Shown: positions 17,606 through 27,415, counted from the stretch's first letter. The stretch is DNA of 64,000 nucleotides from Grimontia celer (GCF_900055185.1 NZ_FIZX01000001.1:992001-1056000), one strand, 5' to 3'. Numbers and translations are program-made. The notes: a model not told the origin generated them from the sequence alone.

Positions 17606-18241
17606 ATGTACCATCCAGATTACCTTATGCAGCTTTGTCATATCAGCGACCAGGCTGTCAAAGAACTTGAACCTATGTTTGATGATCTGCCCACTACCCC
17701 TTATGCAGATGGTCAGTATCGGTTAAGACGCTATTCTATTGTGCACTGCCACGATGGCGCGCTCCGGCAAATGGAGCATCACACCTTTGTACAATCTCAA
17801 GCTATCAACCAGCACCAAGGCGGTGTAGTGAGGAACTTTGAAGAACTCACTCCTGCAGTGCTTCACTCTGAGGGTTTGTTTGAACTTTGTCGCTTGTTTA
17901 AAGACAACAATGAGTTGGATGACGAGCAAGATATCGAAATTCACCAAATGAGGGTGATCACCCTTAATGACATCACACCAGTATCTCCTGAGGGGATTCA
18001 CCAAGACGGTTTTGACCATATCGCGATTGCTGCAATAGACAGAAAGAATGTGCAAGGTGGCGAAATTCTGGTTTACAAAGATAGGAGTGATCAGCCGTTC
18101 TTTTCTCTGGCAATGAATAATGGAGACGTTGCTTTGCTGGATGATCACGCGGTCTGGCATAACGCGAACCCAATCAGGCCGCTTAACCCTTCAGAGCATG
18201 GTCATATGGATCTCTTTGTTTTGACAGCAAGAGAGCATTAA
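17606..18241 (+). CDS. 2OG-Fe(II) dioxygenase family protein (2OG-Fe_Oxy_2, amino-acid hydroxylase-like)
   Basis: This 211-aa protein starts after GGAGG (good spacing). The core holds HxD in GIHQDGFDHI (about 132-141), a distal His in DDHAVWHNANPI (about 178-186) and an Arg shortly after (NPIRPL), which is the double-stranded beta-helix iron and 2-oxoglutarate site. It resembles the small DUF2257/PF10014 family that includes L-isoleucine and other free amino-acid dioxygenases. The substrate is not deducible. It is unrelated in detail to the TauD-like enzyme at 7.2 kb. Single-gene unit with its own terminator. Confidence 0.82.
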   Translation: MYHPDYLMQLCHISDQAVKELEPMFDDLPTTPYADGQYRLRRYSIVHCHDGALRQMEHHTFVQSQAINQHQGGVVRNFEELTPAVLHSEGLFELCRLFKDNNELDDEQDIEIHQMRVITLNDITPVSPEGIHQDGFDHIAIAAIDRKNVQGGEILVYKDRSDQPFFSLAMNNGDVALLDDHAVWHNANPIRPLNPSEHGHMDLFVLTAREH

Positions 18242-18271
18242 CACCAAAAGCAAAGCGCTAAAACCATAGAC

Positions 18272-18303
18272 ACTGGTGGCCAAATTGGCCGCCAGTCCTT
18301 TTT
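18272..18303 (+). terminator. Rho-independent terminator
   Basis: The stem ACTGGTGGCC / GGCCGCCAGT (one G-T wobble) with loop AAATT is followed by CCTTTTT, 31 nt after the dioxygenase stop. Confidence 0.85.
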
Positions 18304-18400
18304 CATACGATCTTAACTGACTGATTTCATGCATTAATCCGAAACACTTTCCATTGAATACGTTACACTTACTTCACTTGAATTAATGCATAGAAGATGA

Positions 18401-19756
18401 ATGAAAAATCAGTTTCCCTTAATGCTGGCTGCTGCGTCCCTTTGTTTTACTGGAGTATCACACGCGACCAGCGAGCCTGAACCTGCGGAAAAATCAGAGT
18501 CTGTAGAGACGTTGCGTTTAAAGCGGAGTGAGAACTGGGGCTTGGCGGCGACAATTCGTTCTGCCGGTATTCCTTTTTCTGACAGCGGAAGTGATATTGT
18601 CTCCAGCTTTGTGCCGATGATGTTCTATGAAGACGAAGCATTTTTCATCGACGGTACCGAAGGCGGTCTGAGACTTTGGGAAGAAGATGAGTGGCGATTG
18701 AATACCATTCTTCGTATGCGTTTTATCGACCTTCCAACAGCAGTACAAAATGACATTGGTGGAGACACCGGTGATTTTGGTTTCCAGTTGAAGCGCCAAC
18801 TGGGTGATGGCTGGTATGCGGATTTAGACCTACTTTCTGACAAAAGCAGCCGCTTCCATGGCATCGCGACCTTAGGTAAAAAGCTTGAAGGTGAAAGCTT
18901 TGACCTAAACGCGACAGTCTCTGTGCGGTACAAAGATGCAGACTTCAACAGCTTCTATTACGGCCTTTCTGAATACAGAAATGACGGAGTGGAACTGGGC
19001 GCAGGAATGGACTTTAAAGCGGGCGTAAAAGGACGCTACCACGTTTATTCTAATCTTTACTTGGTTGGCGCGGCCTACGCGACCTACTTTGATGAGAATG
19101 TGCGTAATGCGCCAACCATCAGCAACGACTGGCAAGGTGAAGTTTACGCCGGCTTTGGATTCTTTAACGATAATCGCCGCCATGGCGAGCGGGAAATTTC
19201 TACCCGTCCTTACTGGCGTTTAGCGCACGGTTGGGCCACACCTTCCAATATCGGTGATATCCTTGCCGGTGACACTGAAAAAGACCCGTTCAACAACCAA
19301 CTGACTTCCGTCTTTTATGGTCATCCACTCAGTGATGAGTTGTTTGGTATTCCGATGGATTTGTACCTGACACCAGGTATTGTTTGGCACTGGAACTCAG
19401 ACGTTCAGGCTTCTTCAGCCGAAATTGTGATGGCAATTAAAGCCTATTACACCATCGATTGGCCAACAAAATGGCGACTTGGTGTGGCAGAAGGCCTTTC
19501 GTACGTGAACAACATTACTTACATAGAACAGACAGAAATGGATGAGAAAGGCTATGAGCCTAGTAATTTGCTCAACTTCATCGACCTATCTCTTGATGTG
19601 AATCTGGGGGATCTGTTTGGTAAGTCAGAATGGAACCGTGCCTGGCTGGGCTATTCTATTCATCATCGCTCAGCCATCTTTGAGAAAGCCAGTCAGTTCG
19701 GCCGAATTAAAGGTGGCAGTAACTACAACACGATTTACTTACAGATCGAGTTCTAG
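18401..19756 (+). CDS. MipA/OmpV family outer-membrane protein
   Basis: This 451-aa protein has a signal peptide (MKNQFPLMLAAASLCFTGVSHA) and many alternating amphipathic strands ending in a terminal Phe (YLQIEF), the usual outer-membrane barrel signal. Family features include NWGLAATIRSAGIPF near the mature N-terminus, GGLRLWEEDEW, and FYYGLSEYRNDGVELGAG, characteristic of MipA/OmpV proteins. It is longer than the roughly 250-residue E. coli MipA, because of additional strands and loops. MipA contacts murein enzymes and OmpV is osmoregulated, but the role here is unknown. The gene is monocistronic. Confidence 0.82.
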   Translation: MKNQFPLMLAAASLCFTGVSHATSEPEPAEKSESVETLRLKRSENWGLAATIRSAGIPFSDSGSDIVSSFVPMMFYEDEAFFIDGTEGGLRLWEEDEWRLNTILRMRFIDLPTAVQNDIGGDTGDFGFQLKRQLGDGWYADLDLLSDKSSRFHGIATLGKKLEGESFDLNATVSVRYKDADFNSFYYGLSEYRNDGVELGAGMDFKAGVKGRYHVYSNLYLVGAAYATYFDENVRNAPTISNDWQGEVYAGFGFFNDNRRHGEREISTRPYWRLAHGWATPSNIGDILAGDTEKDPFNNQLTSVFYGHPLSDELFGIPMDLYLTPGIVWHWNSDVQASSAEIVMAIKAYYTIDWPTKWRLGVAEGLSYVNNITYIEQTEMDEKGYEPSNLLNFIDLSLDVNLGDLFGKSEWNRAWLGYSIHHRSAIFEKASQFGRIKGGSNYNTIYLQIEF

Positions 19757-19865
19757 GTGGTTTTAGGGCAGAGAGAATTGTAGAGCGGGATAAGGCGAGC
19801 GCCGGGACATTTGGGAGAGAAAGGATATGATGCTTTCAATTTCCCGACGCTCTAATTCTTAGGTT

Positions 19866-20342
19866 TTATTTTGTGTAAGGCAGGTAGCCGGTGAAACCGA
19901 CAATCTTCCAACCCGCAGGTGTTTTCTTCAGATAGTAAAGTGTTTGCCAGTTCAGCACTTCTGGCTCTTTGCCTACAACTTGAATCGTGCCATCAAACTG
20001 CTTTCTCGCAATCGCCTTACCGTCTTTCACTTCAATTTGTTCCAGTGTTGTCAGCTTGTGAACAGCGTCTTCCAGAGGCTCTGCATATTCGGTATTCAAA
20101 CTTGCGCGAGCAGCTTCCAGCCATGAATCGCGGTAGCTTTCAAAGCGCGAGAAGGCGAGATTCCATTTACCTGGGTCGCTGTCGAAACCCGCATTGACGG
20201 CAAAGAACTCGTCCTCAAGGAAATCATCTTCTACCAACGACCAATCTGCTTGGGTATAAGCGCGAATATCTTTTGCGACCAACATGTCCCAAATTTCAGC
20301 ACGTTCTTCGTCATTTCCTAAAAATGGATTTGCTTTAATCAC
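19866..20342 (-). CDS. Small NTF2/SnoaL-like protein of unknown function
   Basis: This 158-aa cytosolic protein has no signal peptide. The layout is an N-terminal helical half (NDEERAEIWDMLVAKDIRAY, then DWSLVEDDFLEDEFFAV) followed by curved strands ending in WQTLYYLKKTPAGWKIVGFTGYLP, the pattern of NTF2-like cone folds used as ligand pockets or orphan enzymes. No catalytic motif stands out. Convergent with the MipA gene. Confidence 0.7.
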   Translation of the reverse strand: MIKANPFLGNDEERAEIWDMLVAKDIRAYTQADWSLVEDDFLEDEFFAVNAGFDSDPGKWNLAFSRFESYRDSWLEAARASLNTEYAEPLEDAVHKLTTLEQIEVKDGKAIARKQFDGTIQVVGKEPEVLNWQTLYYLKKTPAGWKIVGFTGYLPYTK

Positions 20343-20433
20343 TTAGGGCTCCAGCAGGGCAAACCAAAGGCCACATAAGAACGGATTATTTACCAAATGA
20401 AAATGCCGAAAAGGCGATGCTGAGAGAAAGATC

Positions 20434-20464
20434 CAACAAAAAAAGGGTGTCTACACAGACACCC
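20434..20464 (-). terminator. Rho-independent terminator of azoR
   Basis: The stem GGGTGTCT / AGACACCC (loop ACAC) is followed on the minus strand by a run of seven T, 46 nt past the azoR stop. Confidence 0.9.
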
Positions 20465-20509
20465 AAAATGAAAAAGGAAATTTAAGTTAGCAGTAAACGG
20501 AAATCTGAA

Positions 20510-21112
<603 letters not shown>

Positions 21113-21250
21113 TTAAGTGTCTTTTTCACGTGTTTTGTCGTGTTGAGACTAACTATAGGTGGCTGGCATCAGGGGAAAAAGCGGAAAAATTTGGATTGGT
21201 TGTTCGAATTAATTGAACATGGTTAAAAGAGTGCAATGAGATAGAAAAAA

Positions 21251-21268
21251 GGCTTCCCGAGGGAAGCC
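21251..21268 (-). terminator. Rho-independent terminator of the nrdJ operon
   Basis: The stem GGCTTCC / GGAAGCC (loop CGAG) has a six-T tract following on the minus strand, 25 nt after the nrdJb stop. Confidence 0.9.
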
Positions 21269-21292
21269 CTTTAAATGTGGGTATTTAGTGCA

Positions 21293-21991
21293 TTAACCGC
21301 ACTTAGAGTCGCCACAGTTCAGACAGGTCTGACAACCGTCTTTCACAATAACGGCTTTGTTGTGGCACTTGTAGCAAAGGGTTGCGCTAGGCGGAAAACC
21401 CGTGCTTACCGGTTCTTCCTCTTTCACTTCTTCTTTTGACGCATTCTCAGCACGTTTGGCTTCCAGAAATGCCTTCTGGTGTTCGTCCATCTCTGGGTTT
21501 TTCAGCATGCCGATTTCCATCAGGTGCTGTTCAATCACATTGCCGATTTCAGCAATCAGAGAAGGCACGTATTTGCCTTTGTTCCAGTAACCGCCTTTAG
21601 GATCGAATACGGAACGCAGTTCTTCCACCAGGAAAGTCACGTCGCCACCTTTGCGGAATACCGCAGAGATGATGCGAGTCAACGCCACGATCCACTGGTA
21701 GTGCTCCAGGCTCTTGCTGTTAATGAAGATTTCAAAAGGACGACGCACTTCGTGGTCAGTTCCTTCGTTCAGCACAACATCGTTGATGGTAATAAACAGA
21801 GAATGCTCAGAAACGTGTTCTGGCGTCTTCAGCTTATACGTCGAACCCAGCAGTTTTTCTGGACGTGGCATTTCTTCATGCATGGTTTCAAATGTCGGTA
21901 CTTCGACAACAGGAGCAACAGGCGCTTCCTGAGCGGCGTCTTTGCTTTTTACTTTGTACGCAACAATTTTGCTTTCAATTTTACGTGTCAT
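21293..21991 (-). CDS. nrdJb: Class II ribonucleotide reductase accessory subunit (TSCPD / zinc-ribbon, NrdJb)
   Basis: This 232-aa protein contains a TSCPD-like central region (RPFEIFINSKSLEHYQWIVALTR, then VFRKGGDVTFLVEELRSV) and a C-terminal cysteine-rich tail with CYKCH, CQTCLNCGDSKCG. In one-piece class II reductases these parts form the C-terminus of NrdJ, where the tail cysteines pass electrons from thioredoxin to the active site. Here they are a separate gene 64 nt downstream of nrdJa, as in Pseudomonas aeruginosa. An acidic K/E-rich linker (about 165-205) joins the two parts. It is expected to be required for NrdJa activity. Confidence 0.88.
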   Translation of the reverse strand: MTRKIESKIVAYKVKSKDAAQEAPVAPVVEVPTFETMHEEMPRPEKLLGSTYKLKTPEHVSEHSLFITINDVVLNEGTDHEVRRPFEIFINSKSLEHYQWIVALTRIISAVFRKGGDVTFLVEELRSVFDPKGGYWNKGKYVPSLIAEIGNVIEQHLMEIGMLKNPEMDEHQKAFLEAKRAENASKEEVKEEEPVSTGFPPSATLCYKCHNKAVIVKDGCQTCLNCGDSKCG

Positions 21992-22055
21992 AACGAATTA
22001 CTTCTTTCTCACAAAGGGCAGCGAAATCGCCACCCCTTTATTTATCTGTCTGCGG

Positions 22056-24212
22056 TTAGAACTTACCGTAGTAGCCTTCTTTCAGGGCGTCGTAGAGGTT
22101 AGCAGCGGTGTGTTCTTCACCGTCATACTCAATCTTCTCGTTGCCCTTGGCTTCAAAGGTAGTGCCGTCTTCCAGCGTGAATACGTAAGTGGTGTTTTCC
22201 AGATCTTCTTCTTTCACCAGAACACCCTGGAACACTTCTGGGTTGAAGCGGAAGGTGGTGCAACCTTTCAGACCTTTGTCATACGCATCCATATAGATGT
22301 CTTTAAAGCTCTCAAACGGAAAGTCAGTCGGTACGTTTGCTGTCTTCGAAATTGAAGAGTCAATCCAACGCTGAGCAGCCGCTTGTACTTCTACGTGCTG
22401 GCTTGGCGTGATGTCATCGGCAGTGATGAAGTACTCTGGCAGTTGCTCGTCTTCCTTCGTGCTGTATGGCATTGCTTTCTGGTTAATCAGTTCGCGGTAA
22501 GCCAACAGCTCAAAGCTGAACACATCGACGCTTTCTTTCGACTTCTTACCTGGCTTGATCACGTTACGGGTGTAGTGGTGAGCAAAGCTTGGTTCGATAC
22601 CGTTACTTGCGTTGTTTGCCAGTGACAGAGAGATGGTACCGGTTGGCGCGATAGAACTGTGGTGCGTAAAGCGGCCACCGTTCGCTGCCAGTTTCTCAAT
22701 CAGATCTGGACGAACTTCGCCAATTTGCTGCATATACCGGCTGTATTTCGCGTGCAGGACCTTACCTTTTACCTTGTCACCGACTTTGATACCGTCTTTC
22801 GCCATTTCAGGGCGCAGACGCATCATTTTAGGGGTAACGTCGAATTCTTTGTCCATCACTGGTGCTGCGCCTTTCTCTGCAGCAAGCTCGATCGCTTGTT
22901 CCCAACCAGTGATTGCCATTTCCTGAGAAACTTGCTCTGTGAAAGCGATAGATGCTGCGCTGCCGTATTTGTGGCGAAGCATCGTCAGGGTAGAGCCCAG
23001 ACCCAAGAAGCCCATGCCATGACGGCGTTTGGTTTCGATTTCTTCACGTTGTTTCTCAAGCGGCAGCTGGTTGATTTCAACCACGTTGTCCAGCATGCGG
23101 GTGAAGATCGCCACGACCTTGCGGTACATGTCCCAGTCGAAGTAGGCATTTTCAGTGAATGGATCGCGAACGAACTTGGTCAGATTCACTGAACCCAGCA
23201 GACATGCGCCGTAAGGAGGCAGCGGTTGTTCACCACATGGGTTGGTTGCACGAATGTCTTCGCAGAACCAGTTGTTGTTCATTTGGTTAACTTTGTCGAT
23301 CAGGATAAAGCCCGGTTCTGCGTAATCGTAAGTCGACGACATGATCACGTTCCACAAGTTACGCGCTGGCATGGTGCGGTAGATTTTGCACGCCACACGG
23401 CCTTTATCATCTTCAACCAGACCATCTTTGCTCGGCCAGTCTGCCCATACGATGGTTTCATCATTCTGCAGATCGGTGCCGTCTTGACGTGCTTCTTTCG
23501 CGGTCACAGGGAAGATCAACTGCCATTCGCCATCGTTCTTAACGGCTTCGATAAACTCTTCGGTGATCAACAGAGACAGGTTGAACTGACGCAGACGGCC
23601 ATCTTCACGTTTCGCACGGATGAACTCCATCACGTCTGGATGACGGATATCCATGGTGCCCATTTGCGCACCGCGACGACCACCTGCTGAAGAAACGGTG
23701 AAGCACATCTTGTCGTAGATATCCATGAACGACAGTGGGCCAGAGGTGTATGCACCTGCGCCGGAAACAAACGCACCGCGTGGACGCAGGGTAGAGAAGT
23801 CGTAGCCGATACCACAGCCCGCTTTCAGGGTCAGACCAGCTTCATGGACTTTACCAAGAATGTCGTCCATTGAATCTTCAATGGTGCCACTCACCGTACA
23901 GTTGATGGTTGAGGTAGCAGGCTTGTGTTCGAAAGCGCCAGCATTAGACGTAATGCGGCCTGCTGGGATAGCACCGTGACGAAGTGCCCACAGAAATTCG
24001 TTGTACCACTTTTCGCGTACTGATTTTTCTTCGAGATCGGCAAGTGCACGAGCTACGCGCTTGAAAGTGTCATCCAGTGTCGCGTCGATTGCGTCACCGT
24101 GTTTGCTTTTCAGGCGGTATTTGCTGTCCCAAATTTCCATCGACGTATCTTGGTAAGGAATAGCGAGTACGCCAGTGGATTCGATATCAGAAGCTGACTT
24201 GGTTTTAGCCAT
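22056..24212 (-). CDS. nrdJa: Adenosylcobalamin-dependent ribonucleotide reductase catalytic subunit (NrdJa)
   Basis: This 718-aa class II reductase makes deoxynucleotides with or without oxygen using coenzyme B12. The start is ATG 24212 with GAGGTG about 10 nt upstream; an in-frame GTG four codons earlier is less likely. Motifs: TINCTVSG (redox cysteine), GCGIGYDFSTLRPRGA, NPCGEQPLPPYGACLLGSVNL (radical-site Cys and Glu) and SIAPTGTISL. It lacks the C-terminal redox tail, which is supplied by the following gene. NrdR-like boxes upstream suggest repression when dATP is high. Confidence 0.95.
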   Translation of the reverse strand: MAKTKSASDIESTGVLAIPYQDTSMEIWDSKYRLKSKHGDAIDATLDDTFKRVARALADLEEKSVREKWYNEFLWALRHGAIPAGRITSNAGAFEHKPATSTINCTVSGTIEDSMDDILGKVHEAGLTLKAGCGIGYDFSTLRPRGAFVSGAGAYTSGPLSFMDIYDKMCFTVSSAGGRRGAQMGTMDIRHPDVMEFIRAKREDGRLRQFNLSLLITEEFIEAVKNDGEWQLIFPVTAKEARQDGTDLQNDETIVWADWPSKDGLVEDDKGRVACKIYRTMPARNLWNVIMSSTYDYAEPGFILIDKVNQMNNNWFCEDIRATNPCGEQPLPPYGACLLGSVNLTKFVRDPFTENAYFDWDMYRKVVAIFTRMLDNVVEINQLPLEKQREEIETKRRHGMGFLGLGSTLTMLRHKYGSAASIAFTEQVSQEMAITGWEQAIELAAEKGAAPVMDKEFDVTPKMMRLRPEMAKDGIKVGDKVKGKVLHAKYSRYMQQIGEVRPDLIEKLAANGGRFTHHSSIAPTGTISLSLANNASNGIEPSFAHHYTRNVIKPGKKSKESVDVFSFELLAYRELINQKAMPYSTKEDEQLPEYFITADDITPSQHVEVQAAAQRWIDSSISKTANVPTDFPFESFKDIYMDAYDKGLKGCTTFRFNPEVFQGVLVKEEDLENTTYVFTLEDGTTFEAKGNEKIEYDGEEHTAANLYDALKEGYYGKF

Positions 24213-24266
24213 TATGAATTGCACCTCGAAAGTAATGCCGTCTTGTTGAGCGAAGCTTGGCCAGAA

Positions 24267-24326
24267 ACACTATATTGTGCCCCTGATCGACAAGGGCGCA
24301 GATCAAACCACTATATCCTGTGATCT
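24267..24326 (-). promoter_or_regulatory. Two NrdR-like boxes upstream of nrdJ
   Basis: CCACTATATCCTGTGA (24308-24323) matches 12 of 16 positions of the NrdR box consensus as I recall it. ACACTATATTGTGC (24267-24280) is a shorter, weaker match. Their CTATAT cores start at 24270 and 24311, 41 bp apart, close to four helical turns, which suits cooperative NrdR binding. Both lie 55-110 nt upstream of the nrdJa start. Confidence 0.5.
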
Positions 24327-24494
24327 TCAAGTCTTGACAAACACTCTTTTCGGAAGAAATTTTACTTCTTCTTACAGGATAGTGTGTTGTGCCTCTAAAG
24401 CCTCTCACGTTGAGAGTAATGAATGTTGCCAAGCTGAATTTTTACTCGAAGTGATCAAATCAGAAACACACAGATGGAAAGGTGAAAAAAACCG

Positions 24495-24522
24495 TTGCGT
24501 TGCGCGTTGGGGACTCTATAAT
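24495..24522 (+). promoter_or_regulatory. Promoter of tRNA-Cys
   Basis: -35 TTGCGT (24495-24500) and perfect -10 TATAAT (24517-24522) with a 16-bp spacer lie 37 nt upstream of the mature tRNA. Confidence 0.8.
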
Positions 24523-24559
24523 TCCGTCCCGTAGCCAGAGACACTCTCTGATACTGAAA

Positions 24560-24633
24560 GGCGCGTTGGCAGAGTGGCTATGCAGCGGATTGCAAATCCG
24601 TGGACCTCGGTTCGACTCCGGGACGCGCCTCCA
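24560..24633 (+). tRNA. tRNA-Cys (anticodon GCA)
   Basis: A 74-nt cloverleaf with acceptor arms GGCGCGT / ACGCGCC, anticodon loop TTGCAAA giving GCA, the T-loop TTCGACT, discriminator T and encoded CCA. It closely resembles E. coli tRNA-Cys. A T-rich stretch just downstream (CTTTCCCTTTTGTTTTT) may terminate it. No integrated element sits at its 3' end here. Confidence 0.97.
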
Positions 24634-24750
24634 TTCTTTCCCTTTTGTTTTTCTCTTATCCACACCCCACCATTGTGTAAAACTGCGCGTTTTGATCGCA
24701 GCGGCTTTTCTGTGCGTAACTCTCTTAAATCACAATAAGAGGGAATACCG

Positions 24751-25008
24751 ATGTCTAACGCAGAAGCAATCATTGTAAGCTGTGGCGATACCAGCAAATA
24801 CCTCATTGGCACCAGTGCTGGCAAAGGAACCGTGACGTATCAGCGGAGCAGAGACGGGGATTTGATGTTCTTCGAATGCCTCAACACAGCAAAAGAAGCG
24901 CTCACACAGCAGGGTTTTACATCAGCGACATTGGTGATGGACAACCCTTACGACGAAATGATTGGTGAAGAAGCCAGCGAAACCAGCAGTCACGTTATTT
25001 CGCTTTAA
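24751..25008 (+). CDS. Small conserved protein of unknown function
   Basis: This 85-aa soluble acidic protein starts behind AAGAGGG with good spacing. Visible features are a beta-hairpin-like N-terminus (EAIIVSCGDTSKYLIG), a helix (FFECLNTAKEALTQQG) and an acidic C-terminal tail with DNPYDEMIGEE. The layout resembles small proteobacterial DUF6482-type proteins, but I cannot confirm the family by eye. It lies between tRNA-Cys and a HAD gene and has a hairpin after it. Confidence 0.72.
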   Translation: MSNAEAIIVSCGDTSKYLIGTSAGKGTVTYQRSRDGDLMFFECLNTAKEALTQQGFTSATLVMDNPYDEMIGEEASETSSHVISL

Positions 25009-25051
25009 CATCGGGTAGATGTCGGCGTCGCTCCACATCACATATTCCTTG

Positions 25052-25088
25052 AAAGTGATGGTTACAAATTGTTAGTAGCCATCACTTT
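25052..25088 (+). terminator. Hairpin after the small conserved gene
   Basis: A perfect 10-bp stem AAAGTGATGG / CCATCACTTT with a 17-nt loop is followed by a moderately T-rich segment (GTCACATTTCTTTTC). Confidence 0.55.
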
Positions 25089-25283
25089 GTCACATTTCTT
25101 TTCTAGCGTATGCGCCAACCTTGATGTGCGTCTACTATCTGTAATTATCAGTAAAGATTGTTGCTCAGACGTTGCATTTGTAAATACAATGTTCGGCTTG
25201 CGCGGAATGGGGTAACGGCCACGCGCAAATTCAAATCAGCCTTGAGGGTTGTTTCTGTATCCTAGATTTGAGGAAAGGCGTTA

Positions 25284-25964
25284 ATGAACCTGTTTATGTT
25301 GGATGTCGATGGGACGTTGATCGACAGCTACGATTTTGATTCTGATTGCTTTCGTTCTGCAGTAGAAGAAGTGGTTGGTATCGAACTCACCGATGATTGG
25401 GGGGCGTTTACCAACGTGACCGATGTCGGCATTTTGGAAGAACTGATTGAACAGCAGGGAATGCGTCAGGAAAGAATGCGTATTTTGCGTGAAGTGAAAG
25501 CGCTTTTTCTACAAAAACTGCGAGAGTATATTTCTTCGAACAAAAACGATTTGACTGCGACGCCAGGTGCTATTGAGTTCGTGAATGACATGAAAGCACA
25601 CCCCAATGTGGTGTTGGCTATCGCGACTGGTGGTTGGGAAGAATCTGCCAAAATGAAGCTGAGTGCTGCAGGTTTTGATGTCACCGGTGTGAGCTTTGCG
25701 TCTTGCTCTGATGCAATGACACGCAGCGAAATCATGGCGCTGGCTGCTTTTCGCGCCAAGCAAGACACAGGTGCAGTATTTACGCGCCGTGTTTACTTTG
25801 GCGATGGAGAGTGGGACAAAATGGCAACCAGCACACTCGGGTATGAGTTTGTTGCCGTTGGTACTAAAGTCCAGCATCACACCCGAATCCCGAACTTCGT
25901 CCATTATGATGCTATTTTCGGTAAATTGGGTTTGAGTAACATGTTAAATGCGAAAACCGCATAG
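25284..25964 (+). CDS. HAD-superfamily hydrolase, probable small-molecule phosphatase
   Basis: This 226-aa protein has HAD motif I DVDGT (D7, D9), a helical cap (about 15-95), motif II in AIATGGWEES (T), a Lys region and motif IV FGDGEWD. This is the phosphoglycolate/beta-phosphoglucomutase-like arrangement with a C1 cap. The nucleophile Asp and acid/base Asp are both present, so phosphatase activity is likely, but the substrate is not indicated by its neighbours. It is followed by a strong bidirectional terminator. Confidence 0.88.
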   Translation: MNLFMLDVDGTLIDSYDFDSDCFRSAVEEVVGIELTDDWGAFTNVTDVGILEELIEQQGMRQERMRILREVKALFLQKLREYISSNKNDLTATPGAIEFVNDMKAHPNVVLAIATGGWEESAKMKLSAAGFDVTGVSFASCSDAMTRSEIMALAAFRAKQDTGAVFTRRVYFGDGEWDKMATSTLGYEFVAVGTKVQHHTRIPNFVHYDAIFGKLGLSNMLNAKTA

Positions 25965-25981
25965 CCTTTTCGGTAAACAAA

Positions 25982-26003
25982 AACAGCGCCAATTGGCGCT
26001 GTT
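25982..26003. terminator. Bidirectional rho-independent terminator
   Basis: The stem AACAGCGCC / GGCGCTGTT with loop AATT has T-runs on both strands and lies between the convergent HAD and symporter genes. Confidence 0.9.
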
Positions 26004-26026
26004 TTTGTTTCTATCGAGTCAGCAAC

Positions 26027-27415
26027 TCAGGCTTTAGCGGCTTTAGAATCAGACGATGAGCTAACCGCATTTTTCAATGCTTCAAAGTAGACACGGGTTT
26101 CTTCCGCGACCACATGGCGCAGGAGAATGAGGCCAATCAAGTTTGGCACTGCCATCAGACCGTTCACAATGTCAGCAATCAGCCAAATCATATCCAGCTT
26201 GATGAAAGCACCAGACAGGATGAGTGCGACAAACACGAGCTTGTACATTAGCACTGCGCGTTGACCAAACAGGTACACCACACAACGCTCGCCATAGTAG
26301 TTCCAGCCCAGGATTGTCGTGAAGGCAAAGAACATCAGACCAATAGCAACAATCATTGGGCCAAAACCTTCGTTCAGGCCCAGTGAGAATGCCTCCGTCG
26401 TCATACGTGCACCTTCAATATCCATCGACCAAACGCCTGTTAGCACCAGTGCAAGACCAGTCATTGAGCAGATGACGATGGTGTCCAGGAAAGTACCGAC
26501 CATGGAAATCAAACCTTGTCGTACACAAGAGTTGGTCTGTGCTGAAGCCGCTGCCATTGGGGCGCTTCCCAAACCTGATTCGTTTGAGAAAACGCCACGG
26601 GCAACACCCGCTTGAATGGCAATCATGATAGAGGCACCTACAAAACCGCCAGTTGCTGCTTGACCGGTAAAGGCAGACTCCACAATCAGGCTAATCGCAG
26701 AAGGAATCGCACCTGCATTGTTCACCAGAATGCCGACACAAGCGGTGACGTAAACCACTGTCATTGTCGGAATGATCTTGCTCGCCAGGCCTGCAATGGA
26801 TTTGATACCACCAATAGTCACTGCGGCAACCAGCACGGTCAGCACAATCGCAGTGATTTCATGTGGGATATTGAACGCGATATGGCTGGCATCCACGATC
26901 GCATTCACCTGCGGAAAAGTACCAATACCAAAGCAAGCTACGCCAATGGTAAAGAAAGCAAACAGGCGCGCGAGCCACTTTTTGCCTGCACCTTTCTCCA
27001 GGTAAAGCATAGGTCCACCCAACATGTTGCCTTGGGCATCTTTTTCACGGTATTTCACCGCAAGTAGACACTCAGCATATTTGGTTGCCATGCCGAAAAG
27101 TGCTGCCATCCACATCCAGAACAGAGCGCCCGGGCCACCCAGTTTCAAGGCGGTAGCAACACCAACGATGTTACCGGTTCCTATCGTGGCAGAAAGGGCA
27201 GTACAAAGCGCAGCGAAGCTTGAAACATCGCCTTTGCCAGTAACACCTTCTTCTTTTTTGAAAACGTAAGATAGCGCTAAAGGCAATTTAAAAAACTGGA
27301 TCGCGCCAAGTCGGAAAGTGAAATAGATACCAGTGCCGACAAGCAGCAGCAGAAGTGGTGGGCCCCATACGAGGTTGTCTATGATTTGTAGAAAGTCGTA
27401 AAGCGAATGGTTCAT
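26027..27415 (-). CDS. AGCS family sodium:alanine/glycine symporter
   Basis: This 462-aa polytopic protein has about eleven TM helices. Family hallmarks: NLVWGPPLLLLLVGTGIYFT, FAALCTALSATIGTGNIVGVA and GIYFTFRLG near the N-terminus, then FSNESGLGSAPMAAASAQT. These proteins import glycine or alanine with Na+. The tandem glycine riboswitch in its leader strongly points to glycine as the physiological substrate. Monocistronic, ending at the shared terminator. Confidence 0.95.
   Translation of the reverse strand: MNHSLYDFLQIIDNLVWGPPLLLLLVGTGIYFTFRLGAIQFFKLPLALSYVFKKEEGVTGKGDVSSFAALCTALSATIGTGNIVGVATALKLGGPGALFWMWMAALFGMATKYAECLLAVKYREKDAQGNMLGGPMLYLEKGAGKKWLARLFAFFTIGVACFGIGTFPQVNAIVDASHIAFNIPHEITAIVLTVLVAAVTIGGIKSIAGLASKIIPTMTVVYVTACVGILVNNAGAIPSAISLIVESAFTGQAATGGFVGASIMIAIQAGVARGVFSNESGLGSAPMAAASAQTNSCVRQGLISMVGTFLDTIVICSMTGLALVLTGVWSMDIEGARMTTEAFSLGLNEGFGPMIVAIGLMFFAFTTILGWNYYGERCVVYLFGQRAVLMYKLVFVALILSGAFIKLDMIWLIADIVNGLMAVPNLIGLILLRHVVAEETRVYFEALKNAVSSSSDSKAAKA

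Noticed and set aside
21479-23690. Plus-strand open frames of 130-200 codons opposite nrdJ
   Set aside because: Antisense shadows of highly conserved nrdJ genes, with His/Phe-rich unnatural composition.
24213-24480. Cobalamin riboswitch upstream of nrdJ
   Set aside because: I found no B12 box (GCCACTG type) or the expected multi-stem layout in the leader.
24560-24640. tRNA-Cys as an integration site for a mobile element
   Set aside because: No integrase or duplicated tRNA 3' end is visible, and the following genes look like core genes.
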